Assembly (NCBI GenBank): GCA_949288065.1
Contig: CASEIL010000007.1
Span: 1-64,000 of the forward strand
From: an uncultured Phascolarctobacterium sp.
GTDB taxonomy: Bacteria; Bacillota; Negativicutes; Acidaminococcales; Acidaminococcaceae
Direction: 5' to 3'
DNA length: 64,000 nucleotides
Shown piece after piece: positions 1 to 7,662 of this stretch. A model generated the notes under the pieces. That model was not told the origin of the DNA. It saw only the letters and a list, made by a program, of their open reading frames with translations, and ran no database searches. The translations under genes and the position numbers were made by a program. Each line of letters opens with the position of its first letter. Within the stretch, counting starts at the first letter, position 1.

Positions 1-958
1 TCCGGCTGGGCATACACAAGGTCGATGCTGGCCTGGTCAATCGCCAGCAAATCAGTCGATGCTAAAATGCCAATATCCGGAATGGTCGGCTCGGCGGCAG
101 ACGTTCCAGCGCAGTCGCAATCGACGGACATCCGGCGCAGCACGTTAATAAACACAATGTGCTTGCCAAAATAATCAACCGTCGCCTTGGCGTATTCTGC
201 CATGTTTTCCATCAGCGTTTCTTTGGCAGGCCATTTGCCCCAATCTTCCGGCAAGGGCTGGCCGTAAACGCCGTGCACCATGGCTTTGCCGATTTTGCCG
301 TCGGCGCAGCCGATAGCGATATTCTTCATGCTGCCGCCAAAGCCGCCCATAGCGTGCCCTTTAAAATGCGTCAGCACAATCATGCTGTCGTAGTTTACAA
401 TGTGCCCGCCCATGGAAATTTCTTTAAAATGTTTGCCGCCGCGCACCGGCCAATGTGCCCGCCCATGGAAATTTCTTTAAAATGTTTGCCGCCGCGCACC
501 GGCAGCATTACAGTGCCTTCCTCGTCCATAATGTCTACCGGGCAAAAATCCCAGCCGTTAAGGGCGATGGTAGCGCGGTGCTTTTCTGTGGTATCGCGCC
601 CGCCTGCGTACAGAGCATTGGTTTCAACAATGTTGCTGTTGGGCACCTGCGTCTGAAAAGCCTTTACCATTTCTCGCGGCAAAATGTTGGGCCCGTGCGG
701 CTCGCCGGTATGCAGCTTAATGGCAACCTTGCCGTAAATACCTTCGTTAATCATATTGTACAATTTAATCAGCGTTTCGGCGTTGATGTTTTTGCTGAAG
801 TATACCCTGGCATAGCTGCCTGCGCCGCCGTTGCCTGTTACTTTAACGTTGCCTTCACCGGCGGCAAACACATTTTGCAGCCCCGCGCCGTAAGCAGCAG
901 CGCCAACCGCAGCCGTACCGGCAACTTTTAAAAAGTCGCGTCTGGTCATCTTTTCCAT
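1..958 (-). pseudogene. DUF362 Tat-exported Fe-S-type protein, frameshifted, 3' end outside window
   Basis: The N-terminus carries a twin-arginine signal (TRRDFLKVAG) and an Ala-rich hydrophobic stretch ending near AFA/AAG, so export through the Tat system is expected. The body matches the DUF362 family, whose members usually end in ferredoxin-like Fe-S motifs; that end lies outside the window. The reading frame breaks at 395-503, where a perfect 53-bp tandem duplication shifts the frame and gives a stop at 395-397. If one copy is removed, translation continues smoothly through MGGHIVNYDSMIVLTHFKG and beyond to the left edge. It is the first gene after a MerR-type promoter at 994-1024, and its product would use the TatAC encoded at 4.6-5.6 kb. 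The family call is from general resemblance. Confidence 0.8.
398..503. repeat. Perfect 53-bp tandem duplication inside the DUF362 gene
   Basis: Positions 398-450 and 451-503 are identical. Since 53 is not a multiple of three, the second copy shifts the reading frame of the minus-strand gene. Loss of one copy would restore the frame. Confidence 0.97.
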
Positions 959-993
959 ATAGCAACACTTCCTTTAACTTAGTTTACAATTAT

Positions 994-1024
994 ATGCTAC
1001 TCCTTAAAGCGCGCTCAATGTCAA
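994..1024 (-). promoter_or_regulatory. MerR-type promoter of the DUF362 gene
   Basis: On the minus strand the -35 is TTGACA (1019-1024) and the -10 is TAGCAT (994-999), separated by 19 bp. The spacer contains TTGAG-N5-CTTTAAGG, which aligns with the promoters at 2813 and 8762. A 19-bp spacer is the usual mark of promoters activated by MerR-family proteins. Confidence 0.6.
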
Positions 1025-1032
1025 GTAAAATT

Positions 1033-1425
1033 TTACGCCGTTGCAAAGCCGCTTACCAAACTGTCGGTGCGCGGGCGCAGCACTGTGTCGTAGCTCATCA
1101 GCTCGTAATCAGCCCGGCGCGCCATGGTTTGCAGCGCCTCTATTTTTTGCAGCAAAGCCTCGCGGGCCTGCGCCAGAAGATTTTTGCGCTGCTGGCAGGT
1201 TTCCTCGCCCAGGCGGGCCAGCTTAATGTAATCGCCAATCGCCTCCAGCGACATGCCTGCCGCCTTTAAGGTTTGTATAAATTCAACCCATTCCACAAAG
1301 CCCTCGTCATACACACGCACGCCGCCAGCCCTGCGCGGCACCGCCGGAATAAGCCCCATGCGCTCGTAATATCTTAAGGTGTCTGCCGATACGCCCGTCC
1401 TTGCCGCAATTTCTTTAATAGTCAT
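1033..1425 (-). CDS. MerR-family transcriptional regulator
   Basis: A 130-residue regulator with the typical N-terminal winged-helix start (IKEIAARTGVSADTLRYYERMGLIP, written here in short), followed by a long coiled dimerisation region around residues 70-115. I chose the ATG at 1425 because AAGGAGG lies 7 nt upstream; the longer frame from 1479 would add 18 unlikely residues. No cysteine pair for metal binding is seen, and the form resembles the MerR regulators of flavodoxin/aldehyde-type stress genes. It lies downstream of an 80-aa gene in the same direction and next to a gene whose promoter has the 19-bp spacer expected of a MerR target. I infer that it controls the three matching promoters at 994, 2813 and 8762. 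Confidence 0.88.
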   Translation of the reverse strand: MTIKEIAARTGVSADTLRYYERMGLIPAVPRRAGGVRVYDEGFVEWVEFIQTLKAAGMSLEAIGDYIKLARLGEETCQQRKNLLAQAREALLQKIEALQTMARRADYELMSYDTVLRPRTDSLVSGFATA

Positions 1426-1438
1426 CCCAAGCCCCTCC

Positions 1439-1681
1439 TTACAATGAATCTGTACGGATTTTATGTATAATGCAATCAATTAAATCAATCATTTTTTGCC
1501 TGCTGTGTATTTCTTCCAGCAAATCCAGCCGGCGGCGGCGCAAAATTCTCAGCGCGCCCAAAAAGCCGCCATCAGCCCAAAGCTGCATAAAACGCGCCAG
1601 TTCCTCGCCGCTCAACCCCGTGCTTTTCAGCGAAGCCGTCAGCACAGCGGCAGTTTCTTCGTGCTTTGCAGTTTTATTCAT
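1439..1681 (-). CDS. Small hypothetical protein upstream of MerR gene
   Basis: An 80-residue, highly charged, probably helical protein (residues 30-75 rich in Arg, Leu, Ile and Glu) with no signal peptide or Cys. I do not recognise a family. It ends 13 nt before the MerR start, so the two are probably one transcript, and it may be a partner or modulator of the regulator; that is a guess from position only. A weak GGGTG-type site precedes the ATG. A possible promoter lies at 1716-1746. Confidence 0.6.
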   Translation of the reverse strand: MNKTAKHEETAAVLTASLKSTGLSGEELARFMQLWADGGFLGALRILRRRRLDLLEEIHSRQKMIDLIDCIIHKIRTDSL

Positions 1682-1715
1682 ATCATCACCCCACAGGTGC
1701 CGTTTTGTTAGTTTA

Positions 1716-1746
1716 ATTATAAAACGCAGGCTGAAGCAGCGTCCAA
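1716..1746 (-). promoter_or_regulatory. Possible promoter of the small ORF/MerR operon
   Basis: On the minus strand TTGGAC (1741-1746) and TATAAT (1716-1721) are also 19 bp apart, and the spacer holds an imperfect ACGC...GCGT dyad. This differs from the dyad of the other three promoters, so autoregulation is possible but unproven. Confidence 0.4.
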
Positions 1747-1850
1747 TACTTGTATTTTATGGTTTACCATGCCCAAAAAACATTATTTTGTTGCCCTGTG
1801 CGCACTCCATATTTTATAATTAAATTATCAAGGTACGAGGGGGAACCGCC

Positions 1851-2738
1851 ATGGAAACAAGGCTTTTACGTTATTTTTTAACCGTGGCACACGAAGAAAA
1901 CATTACCCGCGCGGCGGAAATCCTGCACATTACGCAGCCCACACTCAGCCGCCAGCTTGCCCAGCTGGAAGATGAAACCGGCGTAACGCTGTTTATCCGC
2001 GGCAAGCGCAAAATTGAACTGACCGCCGAAGGCATGCTTTTGCGCCGCCGTGCGGAAGAAATTTTAAGCCTGATTGATAAAACCGAAAAAGAACTGCTGA
2101 CGCAGGATGAACCGGAGGGCAGCATCGCCATCGGCTGCGGCGAATTAAAATCGTTCCATCTGGTAGCGCAAATGATGAAGGATTTTGCCCTGCGCTACCC
2201 CAAAATAGAATTTGATTTGTACACCGGCAACTCCGACCGCTTAAAGGAAATGCTGGAGCAGGGGCTGATTGACATTGCCCTGCTTTTAGAGCCGGTCAGC
2301 ATCGGCAAGTACGAATTTATCCGCCTGCCGGTGAAGGAGCGCTGGGGCATTGTAATGCCTGCCGCCTCCCCGCTGGCGCGGAAAAACGCCGTTACCGCCG
2401 CAGATTTGGAAGGGCTGCCGCTTATCGGCAACCTGCGCACAACCATCCAGCGCGAACTGGCCAGCTGGCTGCACCGCGACGCCGAACATTTAAACCTGCA
2501 TTTTTGCCACGACCTTGCCGCCAACGCCGTAGTAATGGTGGAACACGGGCTGGGCTACATGCTGACGCCGGAGCAGACCATTCCCTACCTTGACGAAAGC
2601 AAGGTTGTGTTCCGCCCGCTGGAGCCGGAGCTGGCCTTTGGCACGCTGCTGGCGTGGAAGCGTTACGCCCCCGGCAGCAACGCCGCCGAAAAATTTATTC
2701 AGCACATAAAATGCTTTTTAAGCATAAAGCACAGTTAA
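1851..2738 (+). CDS. LysR-family transcriptional regulator
   Basis: A 295-residue protein of normal LysR length. Residues 1-62 form the winged helix-turn-helix (LLRYFLTVAHEENITRAAE, then TQPTLSRQLAQLEDETG), followed by the linker helix and a periplasmic-binding-protein-like effector domain (about 90-290). The start at 1851 has a GAGGGGG-type site 6-9 nt upstream. It is divergent from the small ORF/MerR pair and stands just ahead of the Fe-S/flavodoxin operon, which makes these genes or its own operon possible targets. The effector cannot be told from the sequence. Confidence 0.93.
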   Translation: METRLLRYFLTVAHEENITRAAEILHITQPTLSRQLAQLEDETGVTLFIRGKRKIELTAEGMLLRRRAEEILSLIDKTEKELLTQDEPEGSIAIGCGELKSFHLVAQMMKDFALRYPKIEFDLYTGNSDRLKEMLEQGLIDIALLLEPVSIGKYEFIRLPVKERWGIVMPAASPLARKNAVTAADLEGLPLIGNLRTTIQRELASWLHRDAEHLNLHFCHDLAANAVVMVEHGLGYMLTPEQTIPYLDESKVVFRPLEPELAFGTLLAWKRYAPGSNAAEKFIQHIKCFLSIKHS

Positions 2739-2780
2739 ATATAAGCATTGGCATTTTGCGCCAGCTTAACCTTATAATAA

Positions 2781-2812
2781 AAGCACCGGAGGAGTTTGCC
2801 GGTGCTTTTTTG
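2781..2812 (+). terminator. Rho-independent terminator after the LysR gene
   Basis: The inverted repeat GCACCGG...CCGGTGC is followed by a T run. The T run abuts the -35 of the next promoter. Confidence 0.85.
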
Positions 2813-2843
2813 TTGACTTGAAGTGCGGTTTAAGATTTACAAT
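2813..2843 (+). promoter_or_regulatory. MerR-type promoter of the Fe-S/flavodoxin operon
   Basis: TTGACT (2813-2818) and TACAAT (2838-2843) are 19 bp apart. The spacer reads TGAAG-N5-TTTAAGA, close to the promoters at 8762 and 994. The -35 and -10 hexamers are identical to those of the 8762 promoter. Confidence 0.65.
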
Positions 2844-2858
2844 AAAAGAAAGGCAGTG

Positions 2859-3683
2859 ATGAACATGGCAGCTTTTAACAAAATACCCTTTGCCGCCCGG
2901 CGCGCCGCCGGATACCTTTTAGGATTTGCGCTGCTTTACGCACCGTTTGAGCTGTACCGCCGCCTGCTGGAAGCGTTGGGCGTGCAGCCCGCGTTTTTGC
3001 CGCACGCCTTTTGCCCGCGCATACCCACGGCAGAAGTTTTTACCGGCGGTTTTGTTGATTTAAACAGCGTTATGGTAGTAAGCACAATAATCTTTTGGCT
3101 GCTGTGCCTGGTGCTGGGCCCGTTTTTTTGCGGCAGGCTGTGCATTGCCGGTTACTTTGCCGAAAGCCTGAGCCGCCTGGTACCGGACAAATACAAAATT
3201 GAATGGGAAAAATATGTGCCCGCAGCGCCCATCCGCTACGGCATGCTGCTGGCCTACATGGCGCTGCCGCTGTGGTACGGTTTTTACCCCTGCGCCTACT
3301 GCAATTTTTACTTTTTCGATACGCTCATAAGCGTATTTTTCGGCGCGGCGTTATCGTTCACCGTGCCGCTGGCAGTTACCGGCGCGCTGTATCTGGTGCT
3401 GTTCGGGCTGTTTACCAAAGGCGGGCGCGGCTACTGCCGCTTTATGTGCCCCCAGGGGGCGATGCAAAGCCTGTTCTTCGCCATCGGCGCAAGGCTGCGT
3501 TTAGCACGCAAAATTAAAGTTGCCGATGCCGCCTGCGTTAAATGCGGGCTGTGTGTAAAAAACTGCCCCATGCGCGCCATGCGCCTAAAAGAAAACGCCA
3601 TTAAAAATGACGTTAACCTGTGCATTAAGTGCGGCGTGTGCCAGCACAACTGCCCGCGCAAGGCCATTTATACAGGCAGGTGA
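2859..3683 (+). CDS. 4Fe-4S membrane protein (NapH/YccM-like)
   Basis: A polytopic inner-membrane protein of 274 residues. Three or four hydrophobic segments span about residues 10-200, with conserved Cys motifs FCGRLC, PCAYC and GYCRFMCP at the membrane faces. Two ferredoxin motifs follow at the C-terminus (CVKCGLCVKNCP and CIKCGVCQHNCP), enough for two [4Fe-4S] clusters. Such proteins pass electrons across the membrane to periplasmic redox partners. I use the ATG at 2859, 5 nt after AAAGG; an ATG at 2865 is also possible. It is followed by a Cys-rich protein and a lipoprotein flavodoxin, suggesting an electron path from the membrane protein to the flavodoxin. The exact acceptor is unknown. 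Confidence 0.85.
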   Translation: MNMAAFNKIPFAARRAAGYLLGFALLYAPFELYRRLLEALGVQPAFLPHAFCPRIPTAEVFTGGFVDLNSVMVVSTIIFWLLCLVLGPFFCGRLCIAGYFAESLSRLVPDKYKIEWEKYVPAAPIRYGMLLAYMALPLWYGFYPCAYCNFYFFDTLISVFFGAALSFTVPLAVTGALYLVLFGLFTKGGRGYCRFMCPQGAMQSLFFAIGARLRLARKIKVADAACVKCGLCVKNCPMRAMRLKENAIKNDVNLCIKCGVCQHNCPRKAIYTGR

Positions 3684-3688
3684 GCATT

Positions 3689-3937
3689 ATGCCAAAAGCA
3701 AATTTAATTAAGCAAAACAAAGAACGCCTGCTGAATTTTGCCGTCGGCGCAGGCATACCGGCAGGCACTGTTTTAAGCGGCACGGCAGGAGGCTGCACCG
3801 GCGTTTGCGGCAGCTGCGGCGGCACCTGCCTTGGCGGTTTGGCGCTTGCTGCCTACTTAAGCGGGCGCCTGCTTTACAAAAAGCATTTTAACAGCGCCTT
3901 AACGGCGGATGGCACTAACCCGCCAGCCCAACCGTAA
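3689..3937 (+). CDS. Small Cys-rich hypothetical protein
   Basis: An 82-residue protein starting at the ATG 5 nt after the Fe-S gene. A hydrophobic Gly-rich core (about residues 15-65) carries the motif CTGVCGSCGGTC, four cysteines in a C-x3-C-x2-C-x3-C pattern that could bind a metal or Fe-S cluster. I do not recognise a family. Its place between an Fe-S membrane protein and a flavodoxin suggests a small partner in the same electron-transfer unit. Confidence 0.7.
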   Translation: MPKANLIKQNKERLLNFAVGAGIPAGTVLSGTAGGCTGVCGSCGGTCLGGLALAAYLSGRLLYKKHFNSALTADGTNPPAQP

Positions 3938-3961
3938 GATAAATTTAAAGGAGGCTTACCA

Positions 3962-4561
3962 ATGAAAAAATTTTTTAGCATTTTAATGATGGCCCTGCTG
4001 GCACTGGGCGTAGCAGCCTGCGGCGGCGCGGCAGAACAAACCGCACCTGCACCGCAGGAGCAGGCCAAAACGGAAACAGCGGCACAGCCTGCAAGCAGTG
4101 GCAAGGTTTTAGTAGCTTACTTTAGCCACACCGGCAACACGCAAAAGGTAGCCGAACTCATCCAAAGCAAAACGGGCGCCGATATTTTCCGCATCGAAAC
4201 CGCAACTCCGTACCCCACCGCATACCGCGAAACGACTGAGCTTGCCAAACAGGAAAAAGCCGCTAACGCCCGCCCGGCACTGAAAAACACCGTACCCGAT
4301 ATGGCGCAGTACGACGTTATTTTTGTAGGCTACCCCATCTGGTGGTACACCGCACCGATGGCAGTTGCCACCTTTGCCGACAGCTACGATTTTACCGGCA
4401 AAACCGTCATCACCTTCTGCACCAGCGGCGGCAGCCCTATCAGCGACAGCACGCCCGATATAAAGAACTGGTTTAAGGGCGCCAATGTTATCGAAGGCAT
4501 CCGCGCTTACCCAAGCGACGCTGCCAGCACCGAACGCTGGTTAGAGCGCCTTGGTTACTAA
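3962..4561 (+). CDS. Flavodoxin-domain lipoprotein
   Basis: A 199-residue protein with a lipoprotein signal (lipobox GVAAC at about residues 16-20) and a short Ala/Gln/Pro linker. A flavodoxin fold starts at about residue 48, where VAYFSHTGNTQKVAE is the FMN phosphate-binding loop. Later GYPIWWYTAP and FCTSGGSPISDS match the isoalloxazine-binding loops of the flavodoxin_4 type. A membrane-anchored exported flavodoxin is unusual, since most flavodoxins are cytoplasmic. A good GGAGG lies 7-8 nt before the ATG. It is the last gene of the operon that starts with the MerR-type promoter at 2813. Confidence 0.9.
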   Translation: MKKFFSILMMALLALGVAACGGAAEQTAPAPQEQAKTETAAQPASSGKVLVAYFSHTGNTQKVAELIQSKTGADIFRIETATPYPTAYRETTELAKQEKAANARPALKNTVPDMAQYDVIFVGYPIWWYTAPMAVATFADSYDFTGKTVITFCTSGGSPISDSTPDIKNWFKGANVIEGIRAYPSDAASTERWLERLGY

Positions 4562-4576
4562 CCGCAAAACGCACAA

Positions 4577-4611
4577 AACCCTGTACAGTAAAACCGTACA
4601 GGGTTATTTTT
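4577..4611. terminator. Terminator between convergent flavodoxin and tatC genes
   Basis: AACCCTGTAC pairs with GTACAGGGTT and is followed by ATTTTTA on the plus strand. It lies between convergent genes and may serve both. Confidence 0.8.
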
Positions 4612-4627
4612 ATGGCGTTTGCGGTTT

Positions 4628-5347
4628 TTATTTGCGCAAAATGTAATGAATAAACATACGGCTGCCTTCGTACAGCAAAATCATCGGCACAGCGAGCAGC
4701 GTCTGCGTTATTACATCCGGCGTCGGCGTAATAATGGCCGCCAAAATAAAGGAAGCCACCACCATGTACTTGCGCCCGCGCAAAAGCAGCGCCGAGCTTA
4801 CTATGCCCATCTGCGCCAGCACAATAAGCACCATGGGCAGATTAAAAATAAAGCCGAAGGGCACAACCAGCATTAAAAAAAAGTCCAGATAGCTTTCAAT
4901 CGAAAGCATCGGCGCAATGTTGCCGCCCGCAAAATTGGTAAAAAAGTTCAGCCCCTGCGGAAACACAAAAAAATACGCAAAGGCAATGCCCGCCCAAAAC
5001 AAAAGTACGGAACTGGGCACAAAGAGCAGCAGCGCCGAGCGCTCCCTGCCCGTCAGCGCAGGCACTAAAAACGCCCACAGCTCGTAAAACAAAACGGGCG
5101 CAGCGAGCAGCACGCCGCACGCCAGCGCCACCTTAATGTAAATAAAAAAGGCTTCCGCCGGACGCATGTAATACAAATTCGTGGCAGGCGCAGTCAGCAC
5201 CGCAATTATCTCGTCGATAAAAACGCTGCTGATAGCCGTGCCCACACCCAGCGCCGCCAGCGAGTGCAAAATCCTTGTGCGCAGCTCGCCCAGATGCTCC
5301 GTCAGGGTCATAGTTTTATCGTCATTCAAAGGGCTGCCGTTATCCAT
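4628..5347 (-). CDS. tatC: Sec-independent protein translocase TatC
   Basis: A 239-residue protein with six predicted membrane helices and TatC landmarks: MTLTEHLGELRTRI at the N-terminus, then FYELWAFLVPALTGRERS around residues 85-105 and the conserved FVFPQGLNFF loop. TatC recognises twin-arginine signal peptides in the membrane. The gene follows tatA by 9 nt, so they form an operon. No tatB is seen, so this is the minimal TatAC arrangement common in Firmicutes. The DUF362 protein at the left edge is a candidate substrate. Confidence 0.97.
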   Translation of the reverse strand: MDNGSPLNDDKTMTLTEHLGELRTRILHSLAALGVGTAISSVFIDEIIAVLTAPATNLYYMRPAEAFFIYIKVALACGVLLAAPVLFYELWAFLVPALTGRERSALLLFVPSSVLLFWAGIAFAYFFVFPQGLNFFTNFAGGNIAPMLSIESYLDFFLMLVVPFGFIFNLPMVLIVLAQMGIVSSALLLRGRKYMVVASFILAAIITPTPDVITQTLLAVPMILLYEGSRMFIHYILRK

Positions 5348-5356
5348 AGCGCGCCC

Positions 5357-5584
5357 TTACTTTTTGGCTTCTGCCTGTGCTTCCTCTTTGGCAGGCTCTT
5401 CCGCTTTGGTTTCAGCCATTTCGCCGGCCTTTTTAATTTCCGTTTCCGTGCTGTTTACAGCCTGTTTAAACTCCTTCATACTTTTGCCCAGGGCAGAGCC
5501 AATTTCCGGCAGCTTGCCGGGCCCGAAGAAAATTAAACCGATAACCAAAATAAGCAATAACTCAGGTAAACCTAAACCGAACAT
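5357..5584 (-). CDS. tatA: Sec-independent protein translocase TatA
   Basis: A 75-residue protein with one N-terminal membrane helix and the TatA hinge [20 protein letters not shown], followed by a charged amphipathic and acidic tail (many Glu and Lys). TatA oligomers form the translocation pore recruited by TatC. It has a GGGGG-type site before the ATG and is the first gene of the tatAC operon. Confidence 0.97.
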   Translation of the reverse strand: MFGLGLPELLLILVIGLIFFGPGKLPEIGSALGKSMKEFKQAVNSTETEIKKAGEMAETKAEEPAKEEAQAEAKK

Positions 5585-5992
5585 AAGTATTCCCCCTTAA
5601 ATAACATTAGCTTACCTATATAGTAACACTTGCAGCCTGCTCCAAGTCAAGCGTTTTGGCAAATTTAACCGCCGCTTTACCGGCGCTTAACCGTACTCAA
5701 ACATGGCGGCTTCATCGCGCCCGCGCGGATATAAATGCCTGGGTTACTTTTATTTTAAGGTAGAAACTGCACGGTTTTATTATTTTCAGGCATGAAAAAA
5801 GGACGTGCTGCAACACGCCCAATTTTCGCTATCCCTTGCCAGACCTTCCAGAATCTGTACTTTTATAATAAACTCTTAAAGCCGCTTTGTCAAACCCACA
5901 ACCACATACAAGACTAAAGGACGGCTTACGCCGTCCTTTAGTTTATGAGTGTTAGAAGAACTAGAGTTTTTAATTTGTGCTGAAAGGTTAAA
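5585..5992. other. Intergenic region between tatA and ompM-like gene
   Basis: No coding sequence is recognised in these 408 bases. They hold the tatA promoter region, a GGACGTGCTGCAACACGCCC hairpin near 5800-5820 without a clear T run, and the terminator at 5914-5941. Confidence 0.6.
5914..5941 (-). terminator. Terminator after the SLH porin gene
   Basis: A perfect 12-bp inverted repeat CTAAAGGACGGC/GCCGTCCTTTAG with a 4-nt loop lies about 50 nt after the porin stop. The tail is only moderately T-rich on either strand. Confidence 0.65.
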
Positions 5993-7240
5993 TTAGAAAG
6001 TGAAGATTACTTCGGACCACAAGGTCTGGTCATCGGTGTTGCCTTCGCGGGATTCAACATCAACGTATTTAACGCCTGCTACAATGTTTTTAGCAAGGGT
6101 TACGTTAGCGCCTGCATCGAAGCCTTCATAACCGTCGCCATGAATCATATCGCTCGGGAATACGCCATAGCCGCCTGCAAATAGGGTAGGTTCAAGGAAG
6201 GTAGACATCGGACGGTCGCTGTAATTAGCGTATACGCCCCAGCTGCCCGGCTGAGATGCTTTAGCACCGCGATAGGACAGCCCTACAAGATAACCGCTGT
6301 CATCACCGTCAACTACTGCATTATCGCTGTCGCCATAGAAGTAACTGCCTTTTAAGGTTAAATCTTTAGCGATTTCACCTGCTACGGAAGCTTCCCAAAT
6401 TTCATTTTCGCGCCAGTTATCAGCATTGTAGTAACGAACTGCTGCGTCAACGACGCCAATGCCTGCTTCAACGCCAGCTACATAAATGCGGTCGTTGTCT
6501 TCAAGCAGTACTTCATTAGCATCCATTTCATCATCGCCGTCAGCATCTACATAGAAGCTATTGCTGTTAGCCCAGCTGCTGCTTGCAGCTTTCAAAGCCC
6601 AGCCAAAAACTTTTACATTATCGCCATAGCTGAGTTTTACGCCGTCGCCGCGGGTATCCATTACGTCGGATTTAACAAAGTCCTGACGGCCTGCTTCTAC
6701 TTTAACGCCGCCAATCGGGCCGCTTACATAAGCCCAGTTCAGTTCAAGGTCATCATCGCCGGATTCGTTATCAAAATACTGTCTGTTCTGCAAACGTCCG
6801 GTGTAGGTCCAGTCATCGTTAACCTGGCCGTTCAGGAACAAACGGGTACGCAGATAGCTTTCATGACCGCTGTTATCGCCGGAACGATAAGATGCACGGA
6901 TCTGGCCGGTGATTTTTACGTTGTCAGCTTTTTTCTCGAGGTTGGCAACGCGAACGCCGAGGCTGTCGAGTTCGTCTGCAAATTCAGCAGCGAGTTTGTC
7001 AACATTAGCGCCTTTAGCCATTGCTTTAGCAACAATCTGTGCCATTTCATAGCGGGTCATCAGTTTATCTCCGCCGTAAGTGCCGTCGGGGTAACCGTCA
7101 ACAACACCTTCTGCAGCAAGTTTATTTACTGTGTCGTAAGCCCAGTGGCCGGCCGGTACATCGCTGAACGGGTTAGCTGCATAAGCGCTTGCAGTAACGC
7201 CGAGAGCCATTGCCATTGCTAATAATAAAGATTTTTTCAT
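5993..7240 (-). CDS. SLH-domain outer-membrane porin (OmpM family)
   Basis: A 415-residue outer-membrane protein. A signal peptide (residues 1-21, cut after ASAYA) is followed by one SLH domain (NPFSDVPAGHWAYD to RYEMAQIVAKAM, about 23-73) and a short coiled region (about 83-107). A beta-barrel of alternating strands follows and ends in a terminal Phe (VIFTF), the signature for Bam insertion. In Negativicutes, OmpM proteins tether the outer membrane to polyamine-modified peptidoglycan through the SLH domain. The decarboxylase at 48.7-49.8 kb could supply that polyamine. A strong GGAGG precedes the start, but the roughly 345-nt leader can sequester it. Confidence 0.93.
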   Translation of the reverse strand: MKKSLLLAMAMALGVTASAYAANPFSDVPAGHWAYDTVNKLAAEGVVDGYPDGTYGGDKLMTRYEMAQIVAKAMAKGANVDKLAAEFADELDSLGVRVANLEKKADNVKITGQIRASYRSGDNSGHESYLRTRLFLNGQVNDDWTYTGRLQNRQYFDNESGDDDLELNWAYVSGPIGGVKVEAGRQDFVKSDVMDTRGDGVKLSYGDNVKVFGWALKAASSSWANSNSFYVDADGDDEMDANEVLLEDNDRIYVAGVEAGIGVVDAAVRYYNADNWRENEIWEASVAGEIAKDLTLKGSYFYGDSDNAVVDGDDSGYLVGLSYRGAKASQPGSWGVYANYSDRPMSTFLEPTLFAGGYGVFPSDMIHGDGYEGFDAGANVTLAKNIVAGVKYVDVESREGNTDDQTLWSEVIFTF

Positions 7241-7593
7241 TTTGTTTTCCTCCTTTTAGAAAAACACTTTATATTTTATAAAGCGCGGAGGAACAAACCA
7301 TCTGCCGTAAGGCACGGGCTTTGGTGCGAGTCTCCTGGTTTCCTCTACCTTGCCGCTGCCGCCGTGCATTTAGTTTGTGCCGGTGCGCCATATAACCAAA
7401 GGGAAGGCTTTGCCCCTGAGGAAACGGCAAAGCCTTGTATTACAAAAGAAGGCGTACTTGCAATACAAAGCAGTTAAAAAACTCCGGCAGCAAAGCTGCA
7501 CAAAGGGACGGAGCAAAAAATCTCCTGCTTCAAACCTTCTTTTATAAGTAAAGCGCAGTGCCCGCTGACCGGGCAGTCTTTCTTTACAGTTTT
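7241..7593 (-). ncRNA. Structured 5' leader RNA of the SLH porin gene (possible RNA switch)
   Basis: The RNA runs from a promoter at 7594-7622 to the porin start. The SD GGAGGAA (plus-strand 7247-7253) is complementary to UUCCUCC (7287-7293), with a perfect 7-bp hairpin between them (7267-7273 with 7277-7283). Further upstream GAGGAAAC (7338-7345) can pair either with that UUCCUC or with the loop GUUUCCUC (7418-7425) of an 11-bp hairpin (7404-7414 with 7426-7436). This gives an SD/anti-SD/anti-anti-SD layout. A CCAGGAGAC stretch next to GAGGAAAC resembles the B12 box, but the rest of a cobalamin aptamer is not recognised. More stems lie upstream (for example AAAAGAAGG with CCUUCUUUU). No open reading frame is convincing. 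Confidence 0.55.
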
Positions 7594-7622
7594 ATTATAT
7601 AAACCGTGTATTTAAACTGCAA
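7594..7622 (-). promoter_or_regulatory. Promoter of the SLH porin gene
   Basis: On the minus strand TTGCAG (7617-7622) and TATAAT (7594-7599) are 17 bp apart. Transcription would start near 7587, about 345 nt before the porin start codon. Confidence 0.6.
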
Positions 7623-7662
7623 TTTCAATAACTAATGCCAGTTATTAGCGGGGCTTATAAAT

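Noticed and set aside
398..503. An insertion sequence or transposon scar as cause of the DUF362 frameshift
   Set aside because: The added 53 bp are an exact copy of the neighbouring coding sequence, with no inverted repeats or foreign DNA.
7241..7600. Firm call of a cobalamin riboswitch upstream of the porin
   Set aside because: Only a 9-nt B12-box-like stretch matches; the conserved L5/J-region sequence of the aptamer is not found, so I report an unassigned RNA switch.
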